Of a DNA stretch of 64,000 bases, positions 44,001 to 52,438 are shown one piece after another (within the stretch, counting starts at the first letter, position 1; every line of letters starts with the position of its first letter). This stretch comes from Nitratireductor luteus (GTDB lineage Bacteria > Pseudomonadota > Alphaproteobacteria > Rhizobiales > Rhizobiaceae): assembly GCF_026162365.1 (NCBI RefSeq), contig NZ_JAOANW010000008.1, positions 186,001-250,000 of the forward strand, written 5' to 3'. Below the pieces are notes generated by a model. That model had not been told where the DNA came from. It was given only the letters and a program-made list of their open reading frames with translations, and did no database searches. The translations under genes were made by a program, and so were the position numbers.

Positions 44001-44860
44001 TCGGCCAGAGGTCCGGTCTCGAAACGGAACTGCTCGACATCGAGCCTGCGATGGCCGAGCATGAAACTGCCCGACAGGCGATTGTCCGCTTCCGCCTCGG
44101 CCGCGTCTTCCGCCCCCGCCCGCCGCGAAACCGTCCGCGCCCGGAAAGTGCCGGCATAGCGTGCGGCACCCTCTTCCATCCGCGCCTGACCATCCGTCTC
44201 CAACTCGATCGGATAGCCTTCCGGCTCGGCGACGATCCGCACCCGCATCGACTGGTCGGGGCCCACTGTGCCGGTGGCCGCGTAGATTTTCAGCGGCAGT
44301 CCGTCAGCCTGCAGCGACCCCTCGACACGCCATGGCCCGGTCAGTGTACGGGCGCTCAACATCACATCGATGTCGTCCAACATGACCGTGCGGTCGGCCG
44401 CTTCCTGCCGTACGACGACGCTGCCATCGGTGATCGTGACCTTTTCCAGTGTCACTTGTCGTGGATCGAAAGGCGACGACGGCCTGACAGCCCAGTCGAT
44501 ACGGCCGTTCTCGTCCATGTTGAGTTTGGCGCTCGGCCGCACGAGCCTCATGTCGAATATGAGGAGTTCGCCGCTGAGGAAGGGCGCCAGTTCGGCGTCC
44601 ATGGAGAATTCCTCCACGGTCATCGCCGGCTCCCCGTCCTGCCCGCCTGCCACCGTCACATCGGTGAACGTGACAGACGGGAACGGCAAGAGCCGCGCCC
44701 GGGCTTCGCCTTCCACGGTGACTTCCCGCCCCAGCACCCGGCCGGCTTCACGCTCGAAGGCCGCCCGGTACGACGTCCAGTCGATGAAATAGGGCGCCAC
44801 CAGCGCCACGGTCAGCGCCAGCACCACAAGTCCACCAACGATGACGAATAAACGCGCCAG
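41072..44860 (-). CDS. Large AsmA family protein with charged C-terminal helix
   Basis: About 1262 residues. It is anchored by one N-terminal membrane helix (FVIVGGLVVLALTVALVAPY) followed by FIDWTSYRAAFEREAGRVLG, the AsmA N-terminal signature. A long periplasmic beta-rich region ends in an AsmA C-terminal domain (ALAGSGSATVEGLRIAGFNP). AsmA-like proteins are thought to carry phospholipids between membranes. Oddly, the last 120 residues include a stretch of about 90 residues almost entirely Glu, Arg, Ala and Gln, predicted to be a long single helix. The start is probably CTG at 44860, with GGAG 8 bases upstream; the GTG at 44827 would remove half of the membrane helix. Stand-alone gene. Confidence 0.85.
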   Translation of the reverse strand: MARLFVIVGGLVVLALTVALVAPYFIDWTSYRAAFEREAGRVLGREVTVEGEARARLLPFPSVTFTDVTVAGGQDGEPAMTVEEFSMDAELAPFLSGELLIFDMRLVRPSAKLNMDENGRIDWAVRPSSPFDPRQVTLEKVTITDGSVVVRQEAADRTVMLDDIDVMLSARTLTGPWRVEGSLQADGLPLKIYAATGTVGPDQSMRVRIVAEPEGYPIELETDGQARMEEGAARYAGTFRARTVSRRAGAEDAAEAEADNRLSGSFMLGHRRLDVEQFRFETGPLADPYTAEGQATVDLGAQPSFSITADGAQIRIGGDAENGIAGQSAEERFSALLAFLAQLPKPAMPGRVAVNLPAIVAGDTTIRDIRVEAEPVEAGWQMNSLAATLPGRTRFEGNGLLGTGENVSFHGDILLAIGQPSGFAAWLARDVDEAIRRLPSAGFSAEVALSDRRQSFENLELILGDARFRGSVERRNDGDARQSLNLALDGGRLDLADMQAFASLFVDDHGHNRLASHNVDLEIAAGPVSAEGLTAEGLDTALRLREGVLEIDRLALVGFADARISATGQISGFADDPTGNIDASIVAVDLAPLVSMLADRFPENDLAAALAARAAAFPGLFEDGEVDLFASAADNGNGTSGLAVSASGVAGGTDFSFTLSGNGRLTALADAQFTAGFTARNDDATPLYALFGLPALPWGLVGAGQAELSAEGQLSDMMQTSFRFAGDGLLATFDGSVRRAGGRYSASGAAQIRSDDLEPWLATAGISLPGFGLGLPGSLTGEVDYGSGVAVVSGLAGTIADNAVAGDLNAEIKNGLPHLTGALRLGALDLQLLGEMVVGTEAMEAGDGVWPRTPFRQSANPPFTADVELRADALSVVGASGSEASMRLRLNEEGVAVSELSAVFLGGKISGLAELKNNQGTALLSAQLQLSETEIPQLVPGSGLSGNADLSVSLTANGKSMDGLVSALAGSGSATVEGLRIAGFNPNALPGLLREADRVGPEIDMAAVEAFAPEIVRGGVFEAGQTELAFSLANGVARTPPVQLDVGPAQMSAEASADFRDRSVSASGAVVYDAGKEATAGSEPMVRFAAQGPVGEADLWLDLEPLAQYLTQRALEREQARVEHMQAVLLEKQRLRREARLYEEREAARQAAEAERVRLEREAEQFRRAEAERRQQEAEAEERAERERQEAEARRQQAEEAAEERQDAGNTRSPGIIRRPLPPPLRQQSDEPQSRRQQDTEPVLRTEGLTVRGLLDLLDQRP

Positions 44861-44929
44861 TTCTTCAGCTCCGGTCTGTCAGTCGAAACCTAATCATCGA
44901 CGACTCGAATGTTCATTTGTTGGCCGCGT

Positions 44930-46351
44930 TCAAGATTTGCACCGCATCGCGAAGATTTTGCCGGGGTTCATGATGTTTAGCGGGTCGATCGCCTGCTTGA
45001 TCGCCCGCATATAGTCGACGCCCGCCCCATGCTCCAGTTCCATGTACTTCATCTTGCCCTGGCCGATGCCGTGTTCACCGGTGCAGGTTCCCTCCATGGC
45101 CAGCGCCCGCATGTTGAGCCTGGACACGAATCCCTCGCTGCGCTCGATCTCGCTCTCGTCGTCCACGTCCATCAGCACCGTGACATGAAAATTGCCGTCG
45201 CCGACATGCCCTACGATGGGCGCGACCAGGCCCGTTTCGGCGATGTCGCGTTCCGTCTCGACAATGCACTCGGCCAGCCGCGATATGGGCACGCAAACAT
45301 CCGTCGCGAGAGCCTTTGTGCCTGGCCTTAGCGCGATCATCGCCCAATAGGCGTCGTGCCGCGCCTTCCACAGCTTCTGGCGCTTCTCGGCTTCGCGTGC
45401 CCAGTCGAACGGACCGCCGTCAAACTCGCCAGCGATTTCGCCGAACATCTCCGCCTGTTCCACCACGCCCGCCTCCGTTCCGTGGAACTCCAGGAAAAGG
45501 CAAGGGCTTTCGGAATAGTCCAGTTGCGAGTAGGCGTTGAGGGCGCGCATGCCGAGCGTGTTGACCAGTTCCATACGGGCAATAGGAATACCCATCTGGA
45601 TGGTCATGATGACGGCCTGGCAAGCCGCCTCGACCGTCGGAAATGGGCACACGCCGCCCGATATGGCCTGCGGAATGCCGTAAAGGCGCAAGGTAAGCCC
45701 GGTGATGACGCCGAGTGTGCCTTCCGAACCCACCATCAGCCGCGTGAGGTCGTAGCCGGCCGAGGACTTGCGTGCCCGCCGCGCGGTTGTGACGGCGCGC
45801 CCGTCCGGCATGACCGCCGTGACCGACAGCACATTCTCCCGCATCGTACCGTAGCGTACGGCGTTTGTGCCCGAAGCCCGTGTCGCAGCCATGCCGCCAA
45901 GGCTCGCATTCGCGCCGGGATCGATCGGGAAGAACAGCCCCGTGTCGCGCAGGTAATGGTTCAGGTCCTCGCGCGTCACGCCCGGTTCGACCGTGCAGTC
46001 GAGATCATCCTGATTGACCTGCAGCACACGGTTCATCCGGGATGTGTCGATGGAGATGCCGCCGGATGGCGCGTTCACATGCCCTTCCAGGGAAGACCCG
46101 ACGCCGAAGGGGATGATCGGCACGCGGTGCTCGGCGCAAAGCCGCACCACCTCCTGCACCTCCTCGGTCGTCTCCGCGAAGAAAACGCCGTCGGGCGCCT
46201 GATTGGGAAGATAGGTAGTGGTGTGCCCGTGCTGCTCGCGGATAGCCTGGCCAGTTTGAAAGCGGTCGCCGAAGAGCGCGCCAAGGCGGACGGTCACCGC
46301 CTCCACACCGTTTTCATTGCGCTGTATCTCAGCCGACGCCGCGACACCCAT
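44930..46351 (-). CDS. FAD-linked oxidase (D-lactate/glycolate dehydrogenase-like)
   Basis: A 473-residue flavoprotein. The PCMH-type FAD-binding domain contains VPIIPFGVGSSLEGHVNAP, PGVTREDLNHYLRDTGLFFP and ANASLGGMAATRASGTNAVRYG. The FAD-oxidase C-terminal domain contains GHVGDGNFHVTVLMDV, GTCTGEHGIGQGK and DPLNIMNPGKI, the signature of D-lactate dehydrogenase (cytochrome) and GlcD. It oxidises a 2-hydroxy acid and passes electrons to cytochrome c or quinone; D-lactate is the likeliest substrate. The ATG at 46351 has GGAGGAAA upstream. No glcE/glcF neighbours, which favours the single-subunit Dld type. Confidence 0.9.
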   Translation of the reverse strand: MGVAASAEIQRNENGVEAVTVRLGALFGDRFQTGQAIREQHGHTTTYLPNQAPDGVFFAETTEEVQEVVRLCAEHRVPIIPFGVGSSLEGHVNAPSGGISIDTSRMNRVLQVNQDDLDCTVEPGVTREDLNHYLRDTGLFFPIDPGANASLGGMAATRASGTNAVRYGTMRENVLSVTAVMPDGRAVTTARRARKSSAGYDLTRLMVGSEGTLGVITGLTLRLYGIPQAISGGVCPFPTVEAACQAVIMTIQMGIPIARMELVNTLGMRALNAYSQLDYSESPCLFLEFHGTEAGVVEQAEMFGEIAGEFDGGPFDWAREAEKRQKLWKARHDAYWAMIALRPGTKALATDVCVPISRLAECIVETERDIAETGLVAPIVGHVGDGNFHVTVLMDVDDESEIERSEGFVSRLNMRALAMEGTCTGEHGIGQGKMKYMELEHGAGVDYMRAIKQAIDPLNIMNPGKIFAMRCKS

Positions 46352-46461
46352 GTTTTTCCTCCAAAATTCATTGCCCCGCCCTTGTCGAACGGGCTGCTTT
46401 CCTTTTCTATCCGAGTCTCCAGCAATTGCACCAATTGTCCAGTGGTCATTGCCCGCAAGAA

Positions 46462-46950
46462 GTGAAGGGGCGCGTATTGGAGGTTCCGCATATTTCTCGA
46501 CCGTTCCAGATCGAGAAGGACTGGATCGACTATAATGGTCATATGAATATGGCCTACTACAATGTGCTGTTCGACCGGGCATCCGACGAGATATTCGAAA
46601 AGCTGGGTTTGGCCCCCGCCTATGCGCGTGACCGCAGGCTGACCACCTACACCGCCGAGATCCATGTCTGCTACGTGCGAGAACTCCATCTTGGCGATAG
46701 CGTCAACGTCTCCTACCAGCTCGTCGACCATGATGAAAAGCGGCTGCACTCCTATCAGGAAATCATCCATGCGGATGGCTGGCTGGCGGCGACCTGCGAG
46801 TGCCTCACCCTGCACATCGATATGACAGGCCCGAAAGTCGCCCCCTTTCCACCCGATATCCGTGCCGGTGTCGAAGCGCTCTCCACCTCCCATGCTTGCC
46901 TGCCCCGACCCGAACGGGCCGGTCGCTCCATCGGCATCCGGCGGAAATGA
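46462..46950 (+). CDS. Hotdog-fold thioesterase
   Basis: A 162-residue single hotdog domain of the 4-hydroxybenzoyl-CoA thioesterase group: IEKDWIDYNGHMNMAYYNVL contains the Asp/Asn active-site region. It continues YTAEIHVCYVRELHLGDSVN and ATCECLTLHIDM. It hydrolyses an acyl-CoA of unknown identity; similar proteins occur with carnitine or betainyl-CoA metabolism. The GTG at 46462 is used; a TTG at 46477 is also possible and neither has a strong ribosome-binding site. The last four bases overlap the ClC gene as ATGA. It is divergent from the FAD oxidase with about 110 bases between. Confidence 0.85.
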   Translation: MKGRVLEVPHISRPFQIEKDWIDYNGHMNMAYYNVLFDRASDEIFEKLGLAPAYARDRRLTTYTAEIHVCYVRELHLGDSVNVSYQLVDHDEKRLHSYQEIIHADGWLAATCECLTLHIDMTGPKVAPFPPDIRAGVEALSTSHACLPRPERAGRSIGIRRK

Positions 46951-48581
46951 TACCGAAGTTCATCACAAATCTGCCCCGCATCCTCGTTTCCTGGGTGCAG
47001 CCAAATCTCGAGACCTTCTGGAAGACCCGCCAGCCCATGGTCTGGCTGCTTGCACTCCTTGTGGGCGCGGCCATCGCCATCGCCGCCATCATCTTTCGTG
47101 AACTGATCGGCCTCTTCCAGATTCCCTGGCTGGGAACCCGTTCCGAACGCGTCTACTCGGCGGCGCTCCAGATACAATGGTACTGGATCATGGCAGGCCC
47201 GGTCGCCGGCGGGTTGCTGGTCGGCCTGCTGCTGACCTTCCTGTCGAACAGGCGCACCGGCGCGGTCGCCGACGTCATCGAGGCGCGTGCGCTGACCGGC
47301 CGCAAGCTTGGCCTGCGCGACGGCCTCCTTTCCGCCCTCGTCACCGCGCTCTCGCTCGGCTCCGGCGCCAGCGCCGGCCGCGAAGGACCGGTGGTCCATT
47401 TGGGCGCGGTCCTGTCTACGGCGGTGGCATGGCGCGCTGACCTTCCCGAATGGTGCCGCCGCACGCTTCTGGGCGCGGGCGTCGCCAGCGCCATCTCCGC
47501 CTCGTTCAACGCGCCCATCGCCGGCGTTCTCTTCGCTCATGAAGTCATTCTCGGCCATTATGCGATGCGCTCCTTCGTGCCCATCGTCATCGCCTCGACG
47601 GCAGGCGCGGTGGCCTCGCGCTTATGGTTCGGCAATGCGGCCGCCTTCCTCATCCCCAACCATCAGATCACATCCTTCTGGGAGTTCCCGGCCTTCGCGC
47701 TGCTGGGCGTGACGGCGGCGTTGGTCGCGATCCTGTTCCAGTTCGCTCTCTACATGGCCGACTTCATGGCGCGCGGTTCGCGCATCCCCTATTATCTCCT
47801 GCCGGCCGTCGGCGGCGTGCTGGTCGGGGCCATCGCGCTCGTCTTCCCGCAGGTCCTCGGCGTCGGCTACGAAGTGACCGACATGGCGCTGTGGCGCAAG
47901 CTGCCGCTGATGACCATGCTCGCCCTCATCGTCGTCAAGACCGTCGCCACCGCTATAACGCTGGGCGCGCGCTTCGGCGGCGGCATTTTCTCGCCGGCAC
48001 TCTATCTGGGCGCCATGACCGGCGGCTCCTTCGGCCTCATCGCTGCGACCGTCTTTCCCGACATGGCGTCGAGCGAAGGGCTGTATGCGATTCTGGGCAT
48101 GGGTGCGGTCGCCGGTGCCGTGCTGGGCGCGCCCATTTCCACAACCGTCATCGTTTTCGAACTGACCGGCGGCTACGCGCTTTCCATCGCCCTTCTGCTA
48201 ACCGTGGCAGTGGCGCACGGCATCACCCAGGCGATCCATGGACACTCGTGGTTCCACTGGCAGTTGGAGATGCGTGGACTCTTCATCCAAGAAGGGCCCC
48301 ACCGGGCGCTGGGACAGATCACTCGCGTCATGGACTTCATGGAACCACTCGCCGACGACGCCGAGCCCGAGCAATACGATCCCGAGTCGGGGGCAGCGGC
48401 GCTACGGCCGACGGACACGCTGGAATCGGCGCTGCGCGCTTTTGACAAGGGCGGCCATACGCGCCTGCCGGTCGTCGACCCGAAGGACGAGACACGGATC
48501 ATCGCCTGGGCCAGCCATATTCGCGCCCTGCGCTCCTTCAACCGGGCGCTGGTCCAGCTCAGCGAGGAAGAGCATCGCTGA
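46947..48581 (+). CDS. ClC-type chloride channel/transporter with CBS domain
   Basis: A 544-residue membrane protein with about ten hydrophobic segments. The ion-pathway motifs are SLGSGASAGREGPVVHLGA (with the gating glutamate in GREGP), the selectivity loop GARFGGGIFSPALYLGAMTG, and GAVLGAPISTTVIVFELTG. The C-terminus carries a single recognisable CBS unit (about residues 475-540, LRPTDTLESALRAFDKGGHT). Gating glutamate and bacterial origin favour a chloride/proton antiporter. It is translationally coupled to the thioesterase gene by an ATGA overlap, an unusual partner. Confidence 0.92.
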   Translation: MIPKFITNLPRILVSWVQPNLETFWKTRQPMVWLLALLVGAAIAIAAIIFRELIGLFQIPWLGTRSERVYSAALQIQWYWIMAGPVAGGLLVGLLLTFLSNRRTGAVADVIEARALTGRKLGLRDGLLSALVTALSLGSGASAGREGPVVHLGAVLSTAVAWRADLPEWCRRTLLGAGVASAISASFNAPIAGVLFAHEVILGHYAMRSFVPIVIASTAGAVASRLWFGNAAAFLIPNHQITSFWEFPAFALLGVTAALVAILFQFALYMADFMARGSRIPYYLLPAVGGVLVGAIALVFPQVLGVGYEVTDMALWRKLPLMTMLALIVVKTVATAITLGARFGGGIFSPALYLGAMTGGSFGLIAATVFPDMASSEGLYAILGMGAVAGAVLGAPISTTVIVFELTGGYALSIALLLTVAVAHGITQAIHGHSWFHWQLEMRGLFIQEGPHRALGQITRVMDFMEPLADDAEPEQYDPESGAAALRPTDTLESALRAFDKGGHTRLPVVDPKDETRIIAWASHIRALRSFNRALVQLSEEEHR

Positions 48582-48741
48582 GCCGTTCTCTAACGCTTCG
48601 CTAACCATAATTGCCAACCATTGCCGCCTTTGCACAACTTAAGCACCGTCGCTTCCTTGCGGCGCACGCCTATGCGGCCAAAATTTCTCGTGGGTCAGTT
48701 AAAGATTCGTATGTGACGATGCGCGGTTCGGGAGGCGGAGA

Positions 48742-48939
48742 GTGAAGGTCGACGTGAAGGAAATGTCAGAGCGGTTAGCCTATGACCCGACCTTCAGCGA
48801 CTACGACTTCTGGCGCGCGTTGAAATCGCTCGACGACGAGCTCTTTCACATCCAGAACCAGCATCACCCCATTCCGATGGAGCTCGTTTTCGCCCGCGCC
48901 ATCCTGCGCCGCGCCCGCAACGCGCGCGGCGAAGAATGA
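48742..48939 (+). CDS. Conserved hypothetical protein, 65 residues
   Basis: Small soluble protein starting at a GTG with GGGAGG 7 bases upstream, a good ribosome-binding site that decides the start. The sequence VKEMSERLAYDPTFSDYDFW and ALKSLDDELFHIQNQHHPIP looks helical. No known domain is recognised. It is isolated between clc and a convergent VOC gene. In the 160-base upstream gap two CTAAC motifs (near 48590-48606) resemble degenerate CtrA half-sites. Confidence 0.6.
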   Translation: MKVDVKEMSERLAYDPTFSDYDFWRALKSLDDELFHIQNQHHPIPMELVFARAILRRARNARGEE

Positions 48940-48969
48940 GAGTCCCGATTACCGACGCTTCAGCGTGCG

Positions 48970-49518
48970 TTATCGTTTCACCTCCCGTTCGACGAAACGG
49001 ATGCGGTTGTTGAAGGGATCGGTCACGACCATTTCGAGGCCCCATTCCTCCTGCGAGATGCCGGGCTTCAAATAGCGATAATCCCTATCGGAAAGCTCCT
49101 TATGGAGCGTCCGCAGGCCGGTGGTATGAACGATCATGTTGCAGCCCGGCGAGGCATCGCCCGCATGCTCGCTCAGATGCAGCTTCAGACCGCTGCGCGA
49201 CACCTGCTGATAGAGGGGGAAGTTTTCGCCGAAACGGTGCTCCCAGTCGAGCGAGAAGCCAAGGAAGCCTTGGTAGAATTCCCGCGCCTTGTCCACGTCG
49301 AAGATGCGGATGATGGGAATGGCCTGCTGAAACTGGTCCGCCTTGCCGGCAGGCGGTGCCGCTTCGTCGATCTTTGCCGCGAGTATGTTCCAGCTCGCAA
49401 AACCGAATTGACGAGCGACGACCTCAAGCGCCGCGCTGTGCGGCAGGTCGATGGAACGTTCGGAAAGGGCCTCGCGCATGGCTTTCGCCATCGCCTTGGC
49501 GTCGAGATGTGTCCGCAT
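48970..49518 (-). CDS. Glyoxalase/bleomycin-resistance (VOC) superfamily protein
   Basis: A 182-residue protein. An N-terminal 55-residue helical segment (AMAKAMREALSERSIDLPHS, ending FGFASWNILAAKID) precedes a VOC domain: IRIFDVDKAREFYQGFLGFS, MIVHTTGLRTLHKEL and the C-terminal EEWGLEMVVTDPFNNRIRFV. The fold covers metal-dependent lyases, dioxygenases and drug-binding proteins; here no clear complete set of metal ligands is seen and a drug-sequestering or unknown role is possible. It starts 299 bases from the divergent uvrD gene. Nothing else is recognised in that gap. Confidence 0.85.
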   Translation of the reverse strand: MRTHLDAKAMAKAMREALSERSIDLPHSAALEVVARQFGFASWNILAAKIDEAAPPAGKADQFQQAIPIIRIFDVDKAREFYQGFLGFSLDWEHRFGENFPLYQQVSRSGLKLHLSEHAGDASPGCNMIVHTTGLRTLHKELSDRDYRYLKPGISQEEWGLEMVVTDPFNNRIRFVEREVKR

Positions 49519-49817
49519 GATACGGTCCTTGCAACGGCGAATGTCCCATCAGCGCCCGCATTGCCGACGTCTTCGCCGCCCTTCACCGGGACCGTGGAAA
49601 ACGCGGTGAATGCATTCGCCATACCCCTTTTGGGGGCGCGGGCTGCCGGCTGCATCCTGCCTCGATGAAATCTATGCGCGAAGCTCCCCCTCCGTCAACA
49701 TTCGCCTGCGTTGCATTCCCCGTTCCTTTGGCTTCCCGGCCTTGGCCCGCCGACGCCAAACCGGTACAAAAGGAAAACGCTTGGCCTTTACGGGTCGAAT
49801 CACCATATGCAGGCGCA

Positions 49818-52301
49818 ATGTCAGGAAATCCCGACGATCTGCCGTTTTTCGGCGACGACGATATTCCGCCCACGGCACAGTCCGGTGGCGGCATCGCCGC
49901 GCGCGCCATGGCCGCGCGGCGGGCCCCGTCCACCCCTTATCTGGAAGGGCTGAACCCCGAACAGCGGCTTGCTGTGGAGACGACCGAAGGCCCCGTGCTT
50001 GTGCTTGCCGGCGCAGGCACCGGCAAGACCCGCGTGCTGACGACCCGAATCGCGCATATTCTGGCCACCGGTCGCGCCTACCCCTCCCAGATCCTCGCCG
50101 TCACTTTCACCAACAAGGCTGCGCGGGAAATGAAGACGCGCATCGGCATTCTGGTCGGAGAGGCCGTGGAGGGCATGCCCTGGCTCGGCACGTTCCACTC
50201 GATCGGCGTCAAGCTGCTGCGCCGCCATTCCGAGCTCGCCGGCCTGAAATCCTCCTTCACCATCCTCGATACCGATGACCAGATCCGGCTTCTCAAGCAG
50301 CTTATCCAGGCCGAAGGGCTCGACGACAAGCGCTGGCCGGCTCGCCAGTTTGCCCAGATGATCGACGGCTGGAAGAACAAGGGCCTGGCGCCCGCCGACA
50401 TCCCCGAGGGCGACGCGCGCGCCTTCGCCAACGGCAAGGGCCGGCAGCTCTATGCGGCCTATCAGGCGCGGTTGAAGACGCTGAACGCCGTGGATTTCGG
50501 CGACCTCCTGCTACACCCCATCCGCATCTTCCGCGAATATCCGGACGTGCTGCGCGAATACCACGCCAAGTTCAAATACATATTGGTGGACGAGTACCAG
50601 GACACCAACACGGCGCAGTATATGTGGCTGCGGCTTTTGGCCCAACGCCAGGCAGGCAGCGTCAATGTGTGCTGCGTCGGTGACGACGACCAATCGATCT
50701 ATGGCTGGCGCGGCGCCGAGGTGGACAACATCCTGCGCTTCGAAAAGGACTTTCCAGGCGCCACGGTCATTCGGCTCGAACGCAACTATCGCTCGACGGC
50801 CCATATCCTGGGCGCAGCCTCGCACCTGATCGCCCATAATGAAGGCCGTCTCGGCAAGACGTTATTCACCGAAAAGTCCGACCCCGACGATCCCAAGGTC
50901 AAGGTTCACGCCGCTTGGGATTCGGAAGAGGAGGCCCGCGGCGTTGGCGAAGAGATCGAGGCGCTGCAGACAAAGGGTCACGCGCTCAACGACATGGCCA
51001 TTCTTGTCCGCGCCTCCTTCCAGATGCGCGAGTTTGAGGACCGTTTCGTCACGCTGGGTCTGAACTACCGGGTTATTGGCGGTCCCCGCTTTTACGAACG
51101 GCAGGAAATCCGCGATGCCATGGCCTATTTCCGGGTCGTGGCGCAGCCGGCCGACGATCTGGCGTTCGAGCGTATCGTCAATGTGCCCAAGCGCGGCCTC
51201 GGCGAAGCCGCGGTACGGCAGATCCACGACGTGGCGCGCATGCGCGGGGTTCCCCTCCTGCAGGCCGCCCGCGATCTCGTCGGCACGGAGGAAATGAAGC
51301 CCAAGCCGCGCGCGGCCCTGCGCACGCTGGCCGAGAGCTTCGAGCGCTGGCAGAGCCAGATCGACCGGGTCTCGCATACCGAGCTGGCCGAGCAGATCCT
51401 GGAAGAATCCGGCTACACGGACATGTGGAAGAACGACCGGTCCGCCGAGGCTCCCGGCCGGCTGGAGAACCTCAAGGAACTGATCCGCTCGATGGAGGAA
51501 TATGAAAGCCTGCGCGGCTTTCTGGAGCATGTCGCCCTGGTGATGGACGCCGAGCGCGATGAGGGCCTCGACGCCGTCAGCCTGATGACGCTCCACTCCG
51601 CCAAGGGGCTGGAGTTCGACACGATCTTCCTACCCGGATGGGAAGAAGGGTTGTTCCCCCACCAGCGTGCGCTGGACGAAGGCGGGCGGACGGGCTTGGA
51701 GGAGGAGCGCCGTCTAGCCTATGTCGGCCTGACGCGGGCCAAGCGGAACCTGCATCTGTGGTTTACCTCCAACCGGCGTATCCACGGCTTGTGGCAGTCG
51801 ACCCTGCCCTCGCGCTTTCTGGATGAACTGCCGGAGGCCCATGTGGATGTGGCCGATGAGGGTAGCGGCTATGGCGGCTACGGTCGGTCGGCGGGCCAGC
51901 CGGGCCGGCCCAACCCCTACGGCCGCTCGCGCTTCGACGATACGTCGTTTTCGAATAGCTACGCCACACCCGGTTGGCAGCGCGCCCAACGGAACCGGAC
52001 CGAAGCGACAGACCGCAACTGGGGCACACGGTCGGGCCATCAGACGGAACGGATAGGCTATGGAGAAACCGATTCCGGCTATGGCGCGGGTCGAGGGTCC
52101 GTAAAGGGTCGGACCATCGAGGGCGAGCTTGTCGCCAGATCGGTGTCCGACAACCCATCGTCCTTCAAGGTCGGCGACCGCGTCTTTCACATGAAGTTCG
52201 GGAATGGAAATGTTGTCGCCATCGAGGGCAACAAACTCACGATCAATTTCGACAAGGCGGGCCAGAAGCGCGTTCTGGACGGATTCGTGAAAGCCGTATG
52301 A
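49818..52301 (+). CDS. uvrD: ATP-dependent DNA helicase UvrD/PcrA
   Basis: An 827-residue superfamily 1A 3'-5' helicase for nucleotide excision and mismatch repair. The ordered motifs are LNPEQRLAVETTEG (Q motif), VLAGAGTGKTRVLTTRIA (Walker A), ILVDEYQDTN (II), GDDDQSIYGWRGAE (III), RLERNYRS (IV), SLMTLHSAKGLEFDTIFLPG (V) and YVGLTRAKRNLHL (VI). After a Gly/Tyr/Arg-rich linker, the last 60 residues (FKVGDRVFHMKFGNGNVVAI) form the PcrA-type Tudor-like domain that contacts RNA polymerase. MSGNPDDLPFF at 49818 is taken as start; the frame is open to 49665 without conservation. Confidence 0.95.
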   Translation: MSGNPDDLPFFGDDDIPPTAQSGGGIAARAMAARRAPSTPYLEGLNPEQRLAVETTEGPVLVLAGAGTGKTRVLTTRIAHILATGRAYPSQILAVTFTNKAAREMKTRIGILVGEAVEGMPWLGTFHSIGVKLLRRHSELAGLKSSFTILDTDDQIRLLKQLIQAEGLDDKRWPARQFAQMIDGWKNKGLAPADIPEGDARAFANGKGRQLYAAYQARLKTLNAVDFGDLLLHPIRIFREYPDVLREYHAKFKYILVDEYQDTNTAQYMWLRLLAQRQAGSVNVCCVGDDDQSIYGWRGAEVDNILRFEKDFPGATVIRLERNYRSTAHILGAASHLIAHNEGRLGKTLFTEKSDPDDPKVKVHAAWDSEEEARGVGEEIEALQTKGHALNDMAILVRASFQMREFEDRFVTLGLNYRVIGGPRFYERQEIRDAMAYFRVVAQPADDLAFERIVNVPKRGLGEAAVRQIHDVARMRGVPLLQAARDLVGTEEMKPKPRAALRTLAESFERWQSQIDRVSHTELAEQILEESGYTDMWKNDRSAEAPGRLENLKELIRSMEEYESLRGFLEHVALVMDAERDEGLDAVSLMTLHSAKGLEFDTIFLPGWEEGLFPHQRALDEGGRTGLEEERRLAYVGLTRAKRNLHLWFTSNRRIHGLWQSTLPSRFLDELPEAHVDVADEGSGYGGYGRSAGQPGRPNPYGRSRFDDTSFSNSYATPGWQRAQRNRTEATDRNWGTRSGHQTERIGYGETDSGYGAGRGSVKGRTIEGELVARSVSDNPSSFKVGDRVFHMKFGNGNVVAIEGNKLTINFDKAGQKRVLDGFVKAV

Positions 52302-52305
52302 ACGG

Positions 52306-52416
52306 GCGCTCTATCTTCTTATCTTGCGCATTTATGCGGACGTGATCAATGCGCAAGCCGTCGACAACGCCCTTCCGCACCAGCCGCAGTGATTCCACCT
52401 GACGGCAAAGTGCTCC
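52306..52416. repeat. Dispersed intergenic mosaic repeat (RIME-like), copy C
   Basis: The modules gcgctctatcttctta, ttgcgcatttatgcggacgt, tgattccacctgacggcaaagtgctc occur in the same order as in copies A and B, but about 40 foreign bases (near 52350-52388) interrupt them. It begins 5 bases after the uvrD stop and fills the gap to the convergent hypothetical gene. Confidence 0.65.
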
Positions 52417-52438
52417 GGGAGATCGACGATATAGTCGC

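Noticed and set aside
48588-48610. CtrA box upstream of the 65-residue protein (CTAACGCTTCGCTAAC)
   Set aside because: The spacing is right (N7) but both half-sites miss the first T of TTAA, so the match is too weak to list as a feature.
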